A stretch of DNA of 64,000 bases from Dactylonectria macrodidyma (Eukaryota; Ascomycota; Sordariomycetes; Hypocreales; Nectriaceae): the NCBI GenBank assembly GCA_020744425.1, contig JAGMUV010000001.1, positions 3,286,001-3,350,000 on the forward strand, written 5' to 3'. Made by a program: the position numbers and the translations under genes. Shown in pieces: positions 22,235 through 31,580 of this stretch. The notes under the pieces are model-generated. The model was given only the letters and a program-made list of their open reading frames with translations. It was not told where the DNA came from and did no database searches. Every line of letters starts with the position of its first letter. Position 1 is the first letter of the stretch.

Positions 22235-23904
22235 TCACGACATCTTCGCAATCTCTTCCTCCAACTTCTGCCAGTCGCCCGGAAGCAGCAACGCGGTGAT
22301 CCAATAATTGCCACTCAGGTCCTTACCCACAATGTTGAATACATTCCTGGTCCAGGCACTCGGGACCATAGGCTGACTGTGCATGTACACTGCTTTCCCT
22401 CGCGGCATCTCCTGTCCGCCTACACTACTGCTTTCAATTACCGCCGGCGCGAAGTCAATCACTTCGTAGAGGTTGGCCTTTGTCCAGTTGCTGAAGATGA
22501 CGAGGAGCGAGTCCGGCTCTCCATACAGCGGCCCTTGGTATTTCCTCCCCCCGGCCCGCAGTCGTCGCATGGAGGTCCGGAGCTGGGCGTCCGTGGCCTG
22601 CCGCTGCAGGTCCTCGCGAATCATGTATGCCAGCATCCCTAGGGGCATATGCAGAAAATCTGCGACGGACATCATGGTATAGGATGAAAGAGTGAGGTTC
22701 TGCACGTAGGCAGCACCGGGGACCCAGGCGGCCTTGACGCGTCGTCGTATATCCACCGCGTTATAAATGGTTGCGGGCCGTAATCCTCCTCTGGTTTTGG
22801 CAATGAATCGCGTCGCCCAGGCAGTGAGAACGTCGCCTTCACTCACGAAAGCAGCCTTGGGGCCTCCGATTTGTGCTCGGAGGTCGCCTAATGCCGTCTG
22901 TCGTAACTTCGAGACGAACGTGGGCGGGAGGCATATCATGCCCGACTCGATGGAAGGGTGTCGAAATACATCCCACATGAATCGGAGGGTAAATTTCAGC
23001 AACGCGAAGCCCTTCAGCTCCTTGGTCGCAAGGACTGACAACTCTTGGTCATTGTCGGCGTCGGTGCCCGCCCCATTTAGAACATCCTCTCGCGTACCCT
23101 CCAAGGGCGGAACCTCATCCTCCCTACCTGCCAGCACCTTAGACCAGGCAGCGACAAGGTCACGCTGGCCGAGGGCCCCGGTCATTATATGCGGGAAAAG
23201 CAGCCCTACAAGCGTTGCGTCACTGAAGGAGGTGATGTGCAGCGCAAGCTGTGGCTCGTCACTGCAGAGGAATTCCTTCAGGGTGGTGGGTGCATCTGCA
23301 CTGGCACCGAAGGAGCGGAAGTGAAAGGCGCCCGGGTGCAGTGAAGGCGTCTCCGCGGCCCTCGGCAGCTGGCTTGCAAGAGGGTGCTCTCCGATACTAA
23401 TATTGAAAACATCGCGCGTGTATCGCACTGCGGGACGCTCGGGGGTGAACTCCTTTGGGACATGGATCTCCAACTTGCCGTCAGGCTATGATATATCGAG
23501 GTAAGCAGGCTGATGCGGGTATCGGACAGGTCAAATCAGTAGCTCACCCTCGCTCGAACACGGCCACCGAGTTTCCTCCAGTCGCCAATCTCCAACAGCT
23601 TGACGAGGGCATTGTGCAGCTTTTCCGCGTCAAGAACGTCATTAAAGCGCAGGGTCCAACTTAGGACCATTGCGCGGTAACTCGGCAGGTCATCAAGGAA
23701 GTGAACCTGGTACACATCGTCGGTTTCGACCTTGGGAGGTTGGCGTCTCGAGGCCGCTTCGAGACCTAAGTAGTACCGCAGAGTGTCCATACTGTTCTGT
23801 TCCGATACTGCAGCGCGCTGTCCTTGAGATGGAGGTGGAAGAGGACCAGGGCAAGGCATCGGCGGACGGTCTCTCGGCGCTTTTGTGCTTTCATTGAAAC
23901 GCAA
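22235..23904 (-). CDS. BAHD-like acyltransferase (transferase family)
   Basis: Predicted 531-aa cytosolic acyl-CoA-dependent O- or N-acyltransferase. Exons 23904-23548 and 23473-22235 are separated by a 74-bp intron with a GTGAGC donor and CAAG acceptor, phase 0. The N-terminal domain has FNDVLDAEKLHNALVKLLEI and WRKLGGRVR, the usual opening of fungal transferase-family enzymes. The region where BAHD enzymes carry HxxxD reads LFPHIMTGALG, so His is present but the Asp position is Gly. C-terminal features are KTRGGLRPATIYNAVDIRRR, LVIFSNWTKANLYEVIDFAP (counterpart of DFGWG) and a final GDWQKLEEEI helix. It looks intact by length and splicing, but the missing Asp questions activity. It may work on a product connected with the reductase and transporter upstream. 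Confidence 0.78.
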
Positions 23905-25280
23905 TGCAACGCAACGCCGACCGGGCCGACGGAGCCCGTTCCTCTCGTTTGCCGCCTTGGGATTTAAGGTTACGACGTTATGTTATATGCAGTCTTTTTC
24001 TCACAATGCTAGCAAGGCTCCATGTTGCTTTGTACAGAGTACGTCAAGAATAGTAAAGTGGAATCTACTTAACACAGGGGAAAAGCTTGGGTCTGATAGT
24101 GCAATACCGTACTATAGTCACCGGCGAAAGTTTTCACTCCTCGTCAGGGTACAATTTCTGAGAGTACATCGAAGACCGGTACTTTATAACAGGTAAAAAC
24201 TAAGTTTTAATACCATACTGCAAGTACCTACCTTGGTCTAATGTCTTTGTAAACTTAAAACAGTGGCCAAATCTCCTGACCCTTGCTAATCCCTGACCAG
24301 CGCGCTCATTGGCTGATTATACGACGAGCTGCCGTGGATCCGCAGGCCGGCGTTATCAGGCTCCCGGCTCCGTGAAGTATTGTTGCAGCGTCTATCTACT
24401 TCGGGGAATGATTTCGACTCCTGCGGGTGATACCCCGCATTTAAGGTGTAGACTACGAGTGAGTATACGACTGTTCGTTAGGGCTATCGGCATACTGGGA
24501 CATCTTCCGACCGAGATCTGCGCTTCGCAACTTCCGTCATACCGAGTCACGGTAGTCTGCATTCGCCGCGCCTTTCACTGACTAGGAGTGCTTCGTAAAA
24601 GTTTGCTAACACGACTGGCCCAAAGCCGGAACGAATATAAACAGTAGGCGCAACACAAAGGCGCACGCCGTTCGTTCTCTCAGTTCAGCATTCACTCACA
24701 GACCTGGAGATTTCCGACCTTCGAAGTACATCATGACGATCTTGGACATTCGCAGAAACTGCGTCATCGCGGACCGAGGCGGTGTCATCGAGAACCGCCA
24801 CTATGTTCGCGTCGCCGTCGTTGACCAATGATTATCGTCTCGAGATCATGAGGCGAAGATGGCCCGGAATTTTGATGACTTGGCGGTCTAGACTCGCTAA
24901 GGGGTAATTAATGCAGGAACAAAGGGAAATCAAGAAGGTTGACGTTACAAAAATGGAGGTAAATAAATAAAGATATTGAGTGCCTGGATAGAGCAGCTTA
25001 GAGTTAGCGGTTCTAGGGGTGTTTGGCAGCTGCCATCACTGTTGATCCCTTTTGACACTGGCTCAGTGGTTGGCGCTGAAGCTACTTAGGAAACAGAGAC
25101 GAGAAGGGTATGCTGAAAGAGGCAAAGGACAATAGCAAATGTGGTAAAAAGAGTGTTTTGAAGAAAGGAAATTCAGACCAGACGAGAAGAAGCCTTCGAG
25201 CTTTCCGTCCCATCACAAGGCCGTTATAATAAATATTCCCAATTACCTTTTTCGTTTTTTTTTTGTTGCCCGAGAGGTTC
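23905..25280. other. Intergenic with a possible 32-aa ORF
   Basis: Mostly non-coding. The only candidate is a small ORF at 24733-24831. 25240-25265 is a T-rich run. No other gene motif is visible. Confidence 0.5.
24733..24831 (+). CDS. Possible small ORF, 32 aa, unknown
   Basis: ATG-to-TGA frame of 32 codons beginning MTILDIRRN and ending VRVAVVDQ. It has promoter-like surroundings: AATATAAACAG about 100 bp upstream, a CT-rich leader with TCAGTTCAGCATTCACTCACAG and a pyrimidine/A context before the ATG. GC content is well above the flanks. I recognise no family, and chance cannot be excluded. Confidence 0.2.
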   Translation: MTILDIRRNCVIADRGGVIENRHYVRVAVVDQ

Positions 25281-25784
25281 CGGACTCCACGCGCTACGCA
25301 CGGCTCGTGAACACGTTTCGTTCTTTTGGACTTTTACGAGCCGTGCGCCAAGCTCCACTGTGCTTAATATTACTAAGTGGGTGTAAATATGCAATCAGGT
25401 ACCGGTATTATCAATAATATGACAACGGTAGAGGATTCGATGTGGCTCAGAGCTGGGTATAAGTAGGAAAGGGATTTATTAGGTAGCTATGAATAACTTT
25501 CTAAATATTCCACTCTAAGAGAAGATTATTCTTACGTCCTCCCAACCAGATATATTCAAACAATGCCCAACTTCAGTACATACGACCGGAGCTCACAGAT
25601 CCTACGAGGCTTCGAAGGTAACTAGAAGGCGTCAAGGGCCTATCTTGTAGACGATTTGACAGCTAGATACTGAATTCAGCCTACGAGAAGACACAGGAGG
25701 TTTCATTTGTTTCTCATGTTGTCACTCGGATTCGTATCTAGGCCTCGCTAATCAGGTATTAATATTACGGTGTAGGTAGAAGCA

Positions 25785-26140
25785 TCAAGCACTAGCAGCT
25801 CCGACTAGACTCGCATATTTGAGAGAATTGAGTGAGGCTGCGTACTGCTCCGTTGCAGGTGAAATTGTGACAATGATAGTGGCGTTCCCCTTCCCAGTGC
25901 TCCTAAAATGCTCCCGCAGCACCATTGTCAGGGCTGATGATCGGAACGGTATTCTTTCTTGACCTTGAGACCAAGCTCTCATCACTTCCTTTAGTGCCAA
26001 AAAGTCGGTGTTGATTTGTCGGCCTTCCTGGCGCTCTTGAGAAGTCTGCCTTGTGGTTTGCAGTCAAGTTCTACCCCTCTCATAATACTCCGCACTAGCA
26101 AGATCTACGAACACTATCTTCGCCCCTAGGCTGAAGAACT
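25785..26140 (-). pseudogene. Kinesin motor-domain fragment
   Basis: The minus strand encodes the C-terminal half of a kinesin ATPase head: IVFVDLASAEYYERG (switch II, normally DLAGSE), a stop, INTDFLALKEVMRAW, IPFRSSALTMVLREHF and IIVTISPATEQYAASLNSLKYASLVG. The last matches the TISP...TLNTLRYA helix of kinesins. The P-loop, switch I and all of the neck, coiled coil and tail are missing, and switch II Gly is Ser. The fragment cannot be a motor. Alignment to the ALKE/IPFR motifs is convincing; the subfamily is not resolved. Confidence 0.75.
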
Positions 26141-26144
26141 GCTT

Positions 26145-26161
26145 CCCCCCCCCCCCCCCCC
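26145..26161 (+). repeat. Poly-C homopolymer run (17 nt)
   Basis: Uninterrupted run of C directly upstream (in the minus sense) of the kinesin fragment; length may be uncertain in the assembly. Confidence 0.9.
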
Positions 26162-26315
26162 ATCATAGTCTCTGCTCCATTCCGTACACCGCCTTAGCAA
26201 CTTGTAGCGATGGCAAACCCTAAATTGGCTACGATTCTGCGGTGGGGCAGTCCAGCCAAATTACGGCCTAGTGTACTCCGTACTTTGGGGTGCACGGCTC
26301 GTAAACTTCCAAAAG

Positions 26316-27099
26316 TAGTAATGCTTTTTCCGATGCCTGCATCAGAAGTATCAGACAGGATGGAATAGTTGAAACAGCTTGGTGACGATGGAAGATCTTG
26401 TCTTTTTTCTCTGCCTAGGGGGGAAGAAAGCTAGCTATTTATCCCTAGGGATCCGGCTGATCTGGACACCCTTAAACTGATGAAGCTGTCAAAAGCCGTC
26501 TATCTAGGGTGTTGAGGGTCATCTAGGTTGTTGAGGTCTGTCTAGGTTGTTGAAGGTGGACTAGGTTTGAAGTCTCTTTCTAGGTTCCAAGGAAAACACT
26601 ATACAGATCCGGTCCTATGCAAAGCTAGATTTTCTATGGGTCCGTCTGACCAGATGCTCCACAGAGGTGACAGGCAAGAGAACATGAAAAAATTTTGGTT
26701 GTCAGAGAGGGTTTATTAGAGCAATTCATTGGTCGGAAGGAGTAATAGCGCGTATAAACAAGTCTACGAGTTTGTGGGATCACTCTCTTCCCAGCTTCGC
26801 TACCCCTTCTCAGTTATCATCAGGATTCTCTCGAAGACAACACCGTGAAGGTTGGCAAACAGAGCTTTGAAGTCATACAACATGAAAGCAAATGACGATA
26901 CGGAGGCCGACGAAGTTTTCCTAGGCACATCTCCGCTTATGCAAGCCGCACCCAAAGCAGAGATTTCTGCAACCTCGTGGCATGTGCGTGTGCTGAACGA
27001 TTTGCTTTATCGAAACAGCCCCTCATTTGACTCCTCATACATGCGAGCGCGGATTTGCTAAAGGACCGGACCGGAGAGTCGGGATTGATAGGGGTATCA
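26316..27099. other. Intergenic with a short tandem repeat
   Basis: No gene supported. Contains the 19-bp tandem repeat at 26503-26578. The ORF at 26852-27061 has no recognisable motif. Confidence 0.5.
26503..26578 (+). repeat. 19-bp tandem repeat, about four copies
   Basis: Copies begin at 26503, 26522, 26541 and 26560 with the core TCTAGGTTGTTGAGG; the fourth is degenerate. Confidence 0.8.
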
Positions 27100-27324
27100 T
27101 TAACTGTCACAACTATCATCAGACTCTAGGATCATGTTTGCTTTTTTATGCCCTCATAACAGGCCACAGGCTCGAGCCCCTGAAGGCTCGGATCCCTGAC
27201 ATAGGTCACGAAACCGTCTTTTCCTTCATGTATATAACGGCTGATTTAGGCCCTTCAAATAGCTAGAAGTCAAGAGCTTCTATTCACATCACAATGCACC
27301 CCTTCTATCCGATGCAACATTAAC
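27100..27324 (+). mobile_element. Solo LTR with 5-bp target duplication
   Basis: The LTR runs 27105-27319 (215 bp), beginning TGTCACAACTATCATCAGAC and ending CCGATGCAACA, so it has TG...CA termini. It is flanked by identical TTAAC at 27100-27104 and 27320-27324. It contains a TATA-like TATATAACGG near 27231 about 75 bp before the 3' end, as expected for an LTR promoter. No internal gag-pol remains, so it arose by recombination between two LTRs. A related copy lies at 32864-33048 and a fragment at 11792-11851. Confidence 0.85.
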
Positions 27325-28289
27325 GCTACGATTGACCAAAACGGCTTTCAGTTAGCCACAGCCAGGGTCTAGATCGCTTGCCAATGAAGCCGGACGAGGG
27401 AGGAATTCTAGGTAACCCTGCTTGCATATGGCTACATATTCGTCAGTAAAGGCATAGTGCGGGCATTCATCCCCGATCTTCAGCACAAAGCTACAGTCTA
27501 CGAGTGCCTTAAGCTGATCTAAGGTATTAACGTGCCTGTGTTCTTAGGTGCTATTAACCTCCGATTAATAAATAAGATTTATTACTATGACCATTAGGTA
27601 TATATAGTATATATAATATTTCTATTTTAAGCAGGGTATTATATTCATTTGGTAGAAATAGTAGATAGTGAGGGGAGGCTACTTGAGGATAAGGTAGTGT
27701 AGGTATTGTAAGTAATATATTAAGAGGGCATGCTCTATAAGGATATGCGTATTGCAAATATGTTATTTCATGTCGAGACTAATGGGGTTATAATAATTGA
27801 GTTTAAATGGTTATTGCTACTTAAGCCGCCTCGGCGTCTGTTAGCTTAGTGCTAAATAAGCGAGTATATAAGTTAGAGATAATAGATGTTAGGAAAGTGC
27901 CTGGAGATTTATATGATCAAAGCTAATTAAGTTGAGGATTTCCAGAGGATATTTTGATAGCGAAGATGGCGTTTTTAAGCGGGAAAATGTACTGATGAGT
28001 GACACAGATGACAATAACGACAACGACGACACTGAAACAGATGCTGGCGCCGCCTCGCAGCAGATGATGGACCAGGCCGGGCAATTTTTCCAGTGGTGGA
28101 AGCGCAAGCACAACAAGCGAAACAACGCCCCTCTAGGATTGTACGCCATGGAATTAAGCATCTTTAACATCTCCGTGATGTAGTCTATAGACCTATCTGA
28201 CGATGCAGGGCTCTGTGTTATCTAGACCATCTTCTTAACCCATCTCCAACGTCGATCGTCAACCAGCGATGCCGACGCGGATAAAGCTG
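27325..28289. other. Intergenic, AT-rich left part
   Basis: 27540-27880 is AT-rich with no open frame. An ORF at 27932-28183 (+, 83 aa) has an acidic stretch (SDTDDNNDNDDTETDAG) followed by a basic WWKRKHNKRNN. It is coding-like in composition, but I recognise no family and do not call it a gene. Confidence 0.4.
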
Positions 28290-30578
28290 CTAACGTATAC
28301 GCAATTCTGTCCTGCCGCTATCAATACCACTTGACAAACCGTACGCTTCTTTATGTCGACCTGCTGATTGTGCCAGCACCGCTACCTCCTTATCCTTCAT
28401 ACCCTCGCCGCCCGCCGCGCGGATAACGTCTTGCGTCTCCGGAGAAACCATCTGCGAGACAGCCTGCCAAGCGTTGCCCAAGAGAGAAGATTCGGTGCGC
28501 TGCGCAAATAGCACCATGGTGAGAGCGGTAACGACAAAGTGCGCGGTGATGATAGCTATAACTACGCCGAAACCCGTCCACCGCTGCGGGATGAGCATGT
28601 CTTGGGCGTTGACGGTTGTGATGTTGTGCGTGGGTTCGAAGATGCGCAGCCAGTCGTAGTACAGCATCTGGTAGAAGCGGAACGCGAGTGCCTGTATCGC
28701 TTGGGCTGGATCGCCAGTCTCTCGAATGATTTTTTGGAACACGGCCGTGTGCTCGGGGTGCGTTGTCCACATGATCTTGAGCGTAAAGTCGTTTTGCACG
28801 AGGCTGCCCGCGAGGGACCAGCCGCGCAGGACGCCGTACTCAAAGAGCGTGGTCCAGAGGAAGTAGTACGAAGCTTGTATGTAGTCTTGGTCGTCCTGAT
28901 CGACCGGGTCGAGCCAGAGTTCGGGTCCCGACTCGACTTGGAGGTCTAGGATGCCGCGTCCCGTCGCGTTCTTGGGGGAGATGCCGACGCCCATCTGGCG
29001 GAGAATGCTCGTATCGTTCTTCTGGACCGTCAGGCTCGACAGCTCGGTGAGGAAGTTTGGCTCAGAGGAGACGGCTCGCCCGGTCATGGTGACGTTATGC
29101 CTGTGAGGCAGGTTCTGGCTGACGTAGCACATGGTAGCGTTGAACGCCTGATCCCCGCTGGCCGTATAGGCCGTCGTCCAAGGCCCGTGGTGACGAAACG
29201 TCAAGTCTTTCAGCTCATCCGGTATTTCGGGCGCCACAGTCCCATTGGTCGACTCCGTGGCGAAAATCCCATTCAAGGCTTCGCCCGAGCTGACGAGCAG
29301 CACGGAGCCGAAGCCGTACGACCAGCCGGAGAGGGGGTTTTTGGAGCCGTTTTTGATGGGCGTGTCGGAAAACTGAAGCTTGCTGCATAGGGAGACTGGC
29401 ATGACATCCAAGTCTGTGCTATTCCACTGGTTGTGAAGCCTGCAGACGCTCTGCTCGGGCTCGCTCATGGCGCTCCCGATGAAGTCGGTCTGGTTCTCGA
29501 TGGTAATGGTGGCATTGAGGAGCAAGCCGGAAAAGGAGAGGCCCGTGAGCGAGCCCCATACGATCTCGGCGTTGCTGATGGTCGGTCCGAAGCAGGCCGT
29601 TCGCTGGTTGACGACGACGGCGGGCCCGTGGTAATACTCGAGGGTGATTCTGTCTGCCGCGTTTTCAAACGGGAGCATGGCCCGGTAGACATCGCCCGTA
29701 TCAGCAGCATTCTCAGTACGAAGCGCCATCTCCATCTCAGCGGGACGAGCCTCGGCGAAGCGCCAGTTCGCAAGCGGTCTGGATTTCCAGTACGAGATGC
29801 CGCTATAGGGGTAGTAGTCTGCCGTGTCAAAGCCGACCGCTCTGAGGTTCGTAGTGACGGGGGCCGAGATCTGGCTTTGGCCCATGTCGAAGAGGAGGAT
29901 GGTCGAGGTCAGGGTTGACACGAGCGCGATGGCGACGGTCAGACCGAGCATGAGGAAGTACAGCAGCCCCGAGACGCGGCCTGCAAGACAGTGTCGCCAC
30001 GCGGTAGGGAGAAGATCCAACGGGCCGGCGCTGGAGCTCGAAGCTCGCTGGATGGACAGCATCGCCGTATCGGAGAAGCGGCTGCCGGTGGTCTCGAGGA
30101 TGACGGCCGCCATGGCTGCCGCCGCCAGTCCGATCTGGAAGCCCATCGACACTCGAATCGCAGCGGAGCAGATGGTGACGAGCCTTGTCGACCAGTCATC
30201 AAAGACGACGTCATCCCAGAATCCCGCCCGAGGATGGCGGCTCCTCGCCCTGTCGGCGCCTTCCCAGAGGAAGACTAGCAGGGCGACGGCGAAAAGGATG
30301 ACGCCCGTGCCGACGGTGAGGACCATGATTCCAGGGCGACCGATTCTGTGCCACCATTTTCGATCTCGCCGCTGTTGCGGCGGAACGATCAACGTCGTAG
30401 ATCGCATAGACGTTTGGCTGAGGTTCATATTCCATGGACCCGACTTGTCCTGCCCCAGCTCTTTCTTGATGGCCTCGTCGCCATCATGTCCGACCGAGTT
30501 GTGCATGGGGCTGTTCGTTATGCCGTGCTGTTGCGGTGCCAGCATCTCGATATTGCGGGCCGCTTGATGCGCAGCCAT
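28290..30578 (-). CDS. Large fungal membrane protein with glycosylated ectodomain, unknown function
   Basis: 762 aa from Met at 30578. The frame is open 63 codons further, but that part is encoded by short tandem repeats. There are four predicted helices: GIMVLTVGTGVILFAVALLV, a second around IRVSMGFQIGLAAAAMAAVI, a third LLYFLMLGLTVAIALVSTL, and one near the C-terminus (VVIAIITAHFVVTALTMVLF). Between helices 3 and 4 is an extracellular domain of over 400 aa with many N-glycosylation sequons (NAT, NQT, NST, NGS, NGT, NVT, NDT) and several Cys. This layout recurs in fungal hypothetical proteins near repeats and NLR genes; no function is known to me. An alternative first exon (30772 down to about 30740, MACINSEVSRD then a GTAAGC donor) could splice over the repeats to AVLMAAHQ in phase. 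Confidence 0.7.
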   Translation of the reverse strand: MAAHQAARNIEMLAPQQHGITNSPMHNSVGHDGDEAIKKELGQDKSGPWNMNLSQTSMRSTTLIVPPQQRRDRKWWHRIGRPGIMVLTVGTGVILFAVALLVFLWEGADRARSRHPRAGFWDDVVFDDWSTRLVTICSAAIRVSMGFQIGLAAAAMAAVILETTGSRFSDTAMLSIQRASSSSAGPLDLLPTAWRHCLAGRVSGLLYFLMLGLTVAIALVSTLTSTILLFDMGQSQISAPVTTNLRAVGFDTADYYPYSGISYWKSRPLANWRFAEARPAEMEMALRTENAADTGDVYRAMLPFENAADRITLEYYHGPAVVVNQRTACFGPTISNAEIVWGSLTGLSFSGLLLNATITIENQTDFIGSAMSEPEQSVCRLHNQWNSTDLDVMPVSLCSKLQFSDTPIKNGSKNPLSGWSYGFGSVLLVSSGEALNGIFATESTNGTVAPEIPDELKDLTFRHHGPWTTAYTASGDQAFNATMCYVSQNLPHRHNVTMTGRAVSSEPNFLTELSSLTVQKNDTSILRQMGVGISPKNATGRGILDLQVESGPELWLDPVDQDDQDYIQASYYFLWTTLFEYGVLRGWSLAGSLVQNDFTLKIMWTTHPEHTAVFQKIIRETGDPAQAIQALAFRFYQMLYYDWLRIFEPTHNITTVNAQDMLIPQRWTGFGVVIAIITAHFVVTALTMVLFAQRTESSLLGNAWQAVSQMVSPETQDVIRAAGGEGMKDKEVAVLAQSAGRHKEAYGLSSGIDSGRTELRIR

Positions 30579-30611
30579 GAGGACCGCCTTGAGAGAGTAC
30601 GAGTTTGGGGC

Positions 30612-30730
30612 TGTGCAGTTGAGAGAGAGCGAGCTGAGAACGGTGCAGTTAAGGGAGTGGCAATGCAGTTGAGAGAGCGACAGTGCAGTTGAGAAAGAGC
30701 GAATCTGGGGCAATGCAGTTGAAAGACAGC
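30612..30730 (-). repeat. Short tandem repeat around GTGCAGTTGAGAGAG
   Basis: Five degenerate copies of [GA]TGCAGTTGAGAGAGxG start near 30612, 30642, 30663, 30683 and 30713 (plus-strand reading), with 20-30 bp spacing. They sit just upstream of the chosen start of the membrane-protein gene and would encode SLSQLHCHSLNCT-like repeats if translated. Confidence 0.7.
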
Positions 30731-30930
30731 AGAGCTTACATCTCTTGACACCTCGGAGTTGATACAAGCCATCTCGCAGTCGCCTTGTGTTTGTTGGCGT
30801 AGTGCTTACACCTGCAAGACCAAGGGGATGAGAACCAGGAACAGATAGCGAGACACTTCCATACTAGTTAAAATAACGTGATGATCCCATGTACTCTGTT
30901 AACAATGACCTGACGGTTAACGGCCAAGAC

Positions 30931-31150
30931 TATGCTTACTCTGCGTCGCACCAAGTGGAGTTTTTATGTAAGACAAGGTGCTTGATAGGTTGGCTTGCAT
31001 TCAGACTGGAATGCAGGGTTGGACTTATGTTAGACAGGATAATATGCTTAAAGTGCGTCGCGCTAAGTGGAGTTCTCATTTTAATACAAGGCTCTTCATA
31101 GGCTGGCTCGCATTCAGTCGGAGTGGAGGCTCGGACTCTTTTACACTGAG
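30931..31150 (+). repeat. Two direct copies of a 112-bp unit
   Basis: TATGCTTA, TGCGTCGC, AAGTGGAG, GATAGGTTGGCTTGCATTCAG in copy 1 (30931-31042) recur with scattered substitutions in copy 2 (from 31043). Copy 2 fades near 31150. Confidence 0.75.
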
Positions 31151-31359
31151 CTGGCAATTACTCGCCCGCAAATGTTTGATACTCGTCCAACGACAAAGGC
31201 AGCAGAGGCGGAGACTTCGAGCTGGCCTCCAGCTTGTCATGGGTCACAAATTGTGAGATAGTTTATGTGACCACTTGATTAACTTGCATGCTGGCTACTG
31301 GTTGCGCCTGCGCTAAATTTGCGGGCACCGCGAGCCTATGGGCTCCCGCATGGCCCTAT

Positions 31360-31580
31360 GAGGAAGAAGGTCGGAGCAGCCGGAGCTTGATGTCAGTTAA
31401 GGCAGCCGGGTTCTGCATGGGAAGGTCGAGGTAGCTGGAGCTACAGGAGGCTAAGGCAGCGAAATCTGCAAAGGTTGGTCGAGGCAGTCAGAGCTGCGGA
31501 GAGATGAGAGCCACCAGGGGGGGGGGGGGGGGGGGGGGGGTCGTCTGGGCAGCTTATTGCAGCAGGCTGCAGAGGTCATG
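31360..31580 (+). repeat. GC-rich dispersed repeat, copy 1, with poly-G tract
   Basis: Shares GGTCGAGGCAGTCAGAGCT, GAGAGCCACC and GTCTGGGCAGCTTATTGCAG with 48380-48560. A run of 24 G at 31517-31540 stands where the other copy has TGGGCTCTGGGCCCAGGAGG. Confidence 0.75.

Larger units (their letters stand above)
25323..26315. mobile_element. Putative non-autonomous TIR element carrying a kinesin fragment
   Basis: The left arm at 25323-25349 (CTTTTGGACTTTTACGAGCC then GTGCGCC) is close to the reverse complement of 26289-26315 (GGTGCACGGCTCGTAAACTT then CCAAAAG), giving arms of about 27 bp around roughly 1 kb. A third copy of the GCACGGCTCGT core at 25297-25310 makes a local hairpin with the left arm, so the true left end is uncertain. 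No transposase is present and no target duplication was identified. The interior includes a kinesin motor fragment and a poly-C tract. Confidence 0.4.

Noticed and set aside
26145..26161. Poly-C as a functional signal
   Set aside because: Nothing but its closeness to the kinesin fragment suggests a role; assembly slippage is as likely.
29824..30567. 247-aa plus-strand ORF
   Set aside because: Shadow of the minus-strand membrane-protein gene; no motif of its own.
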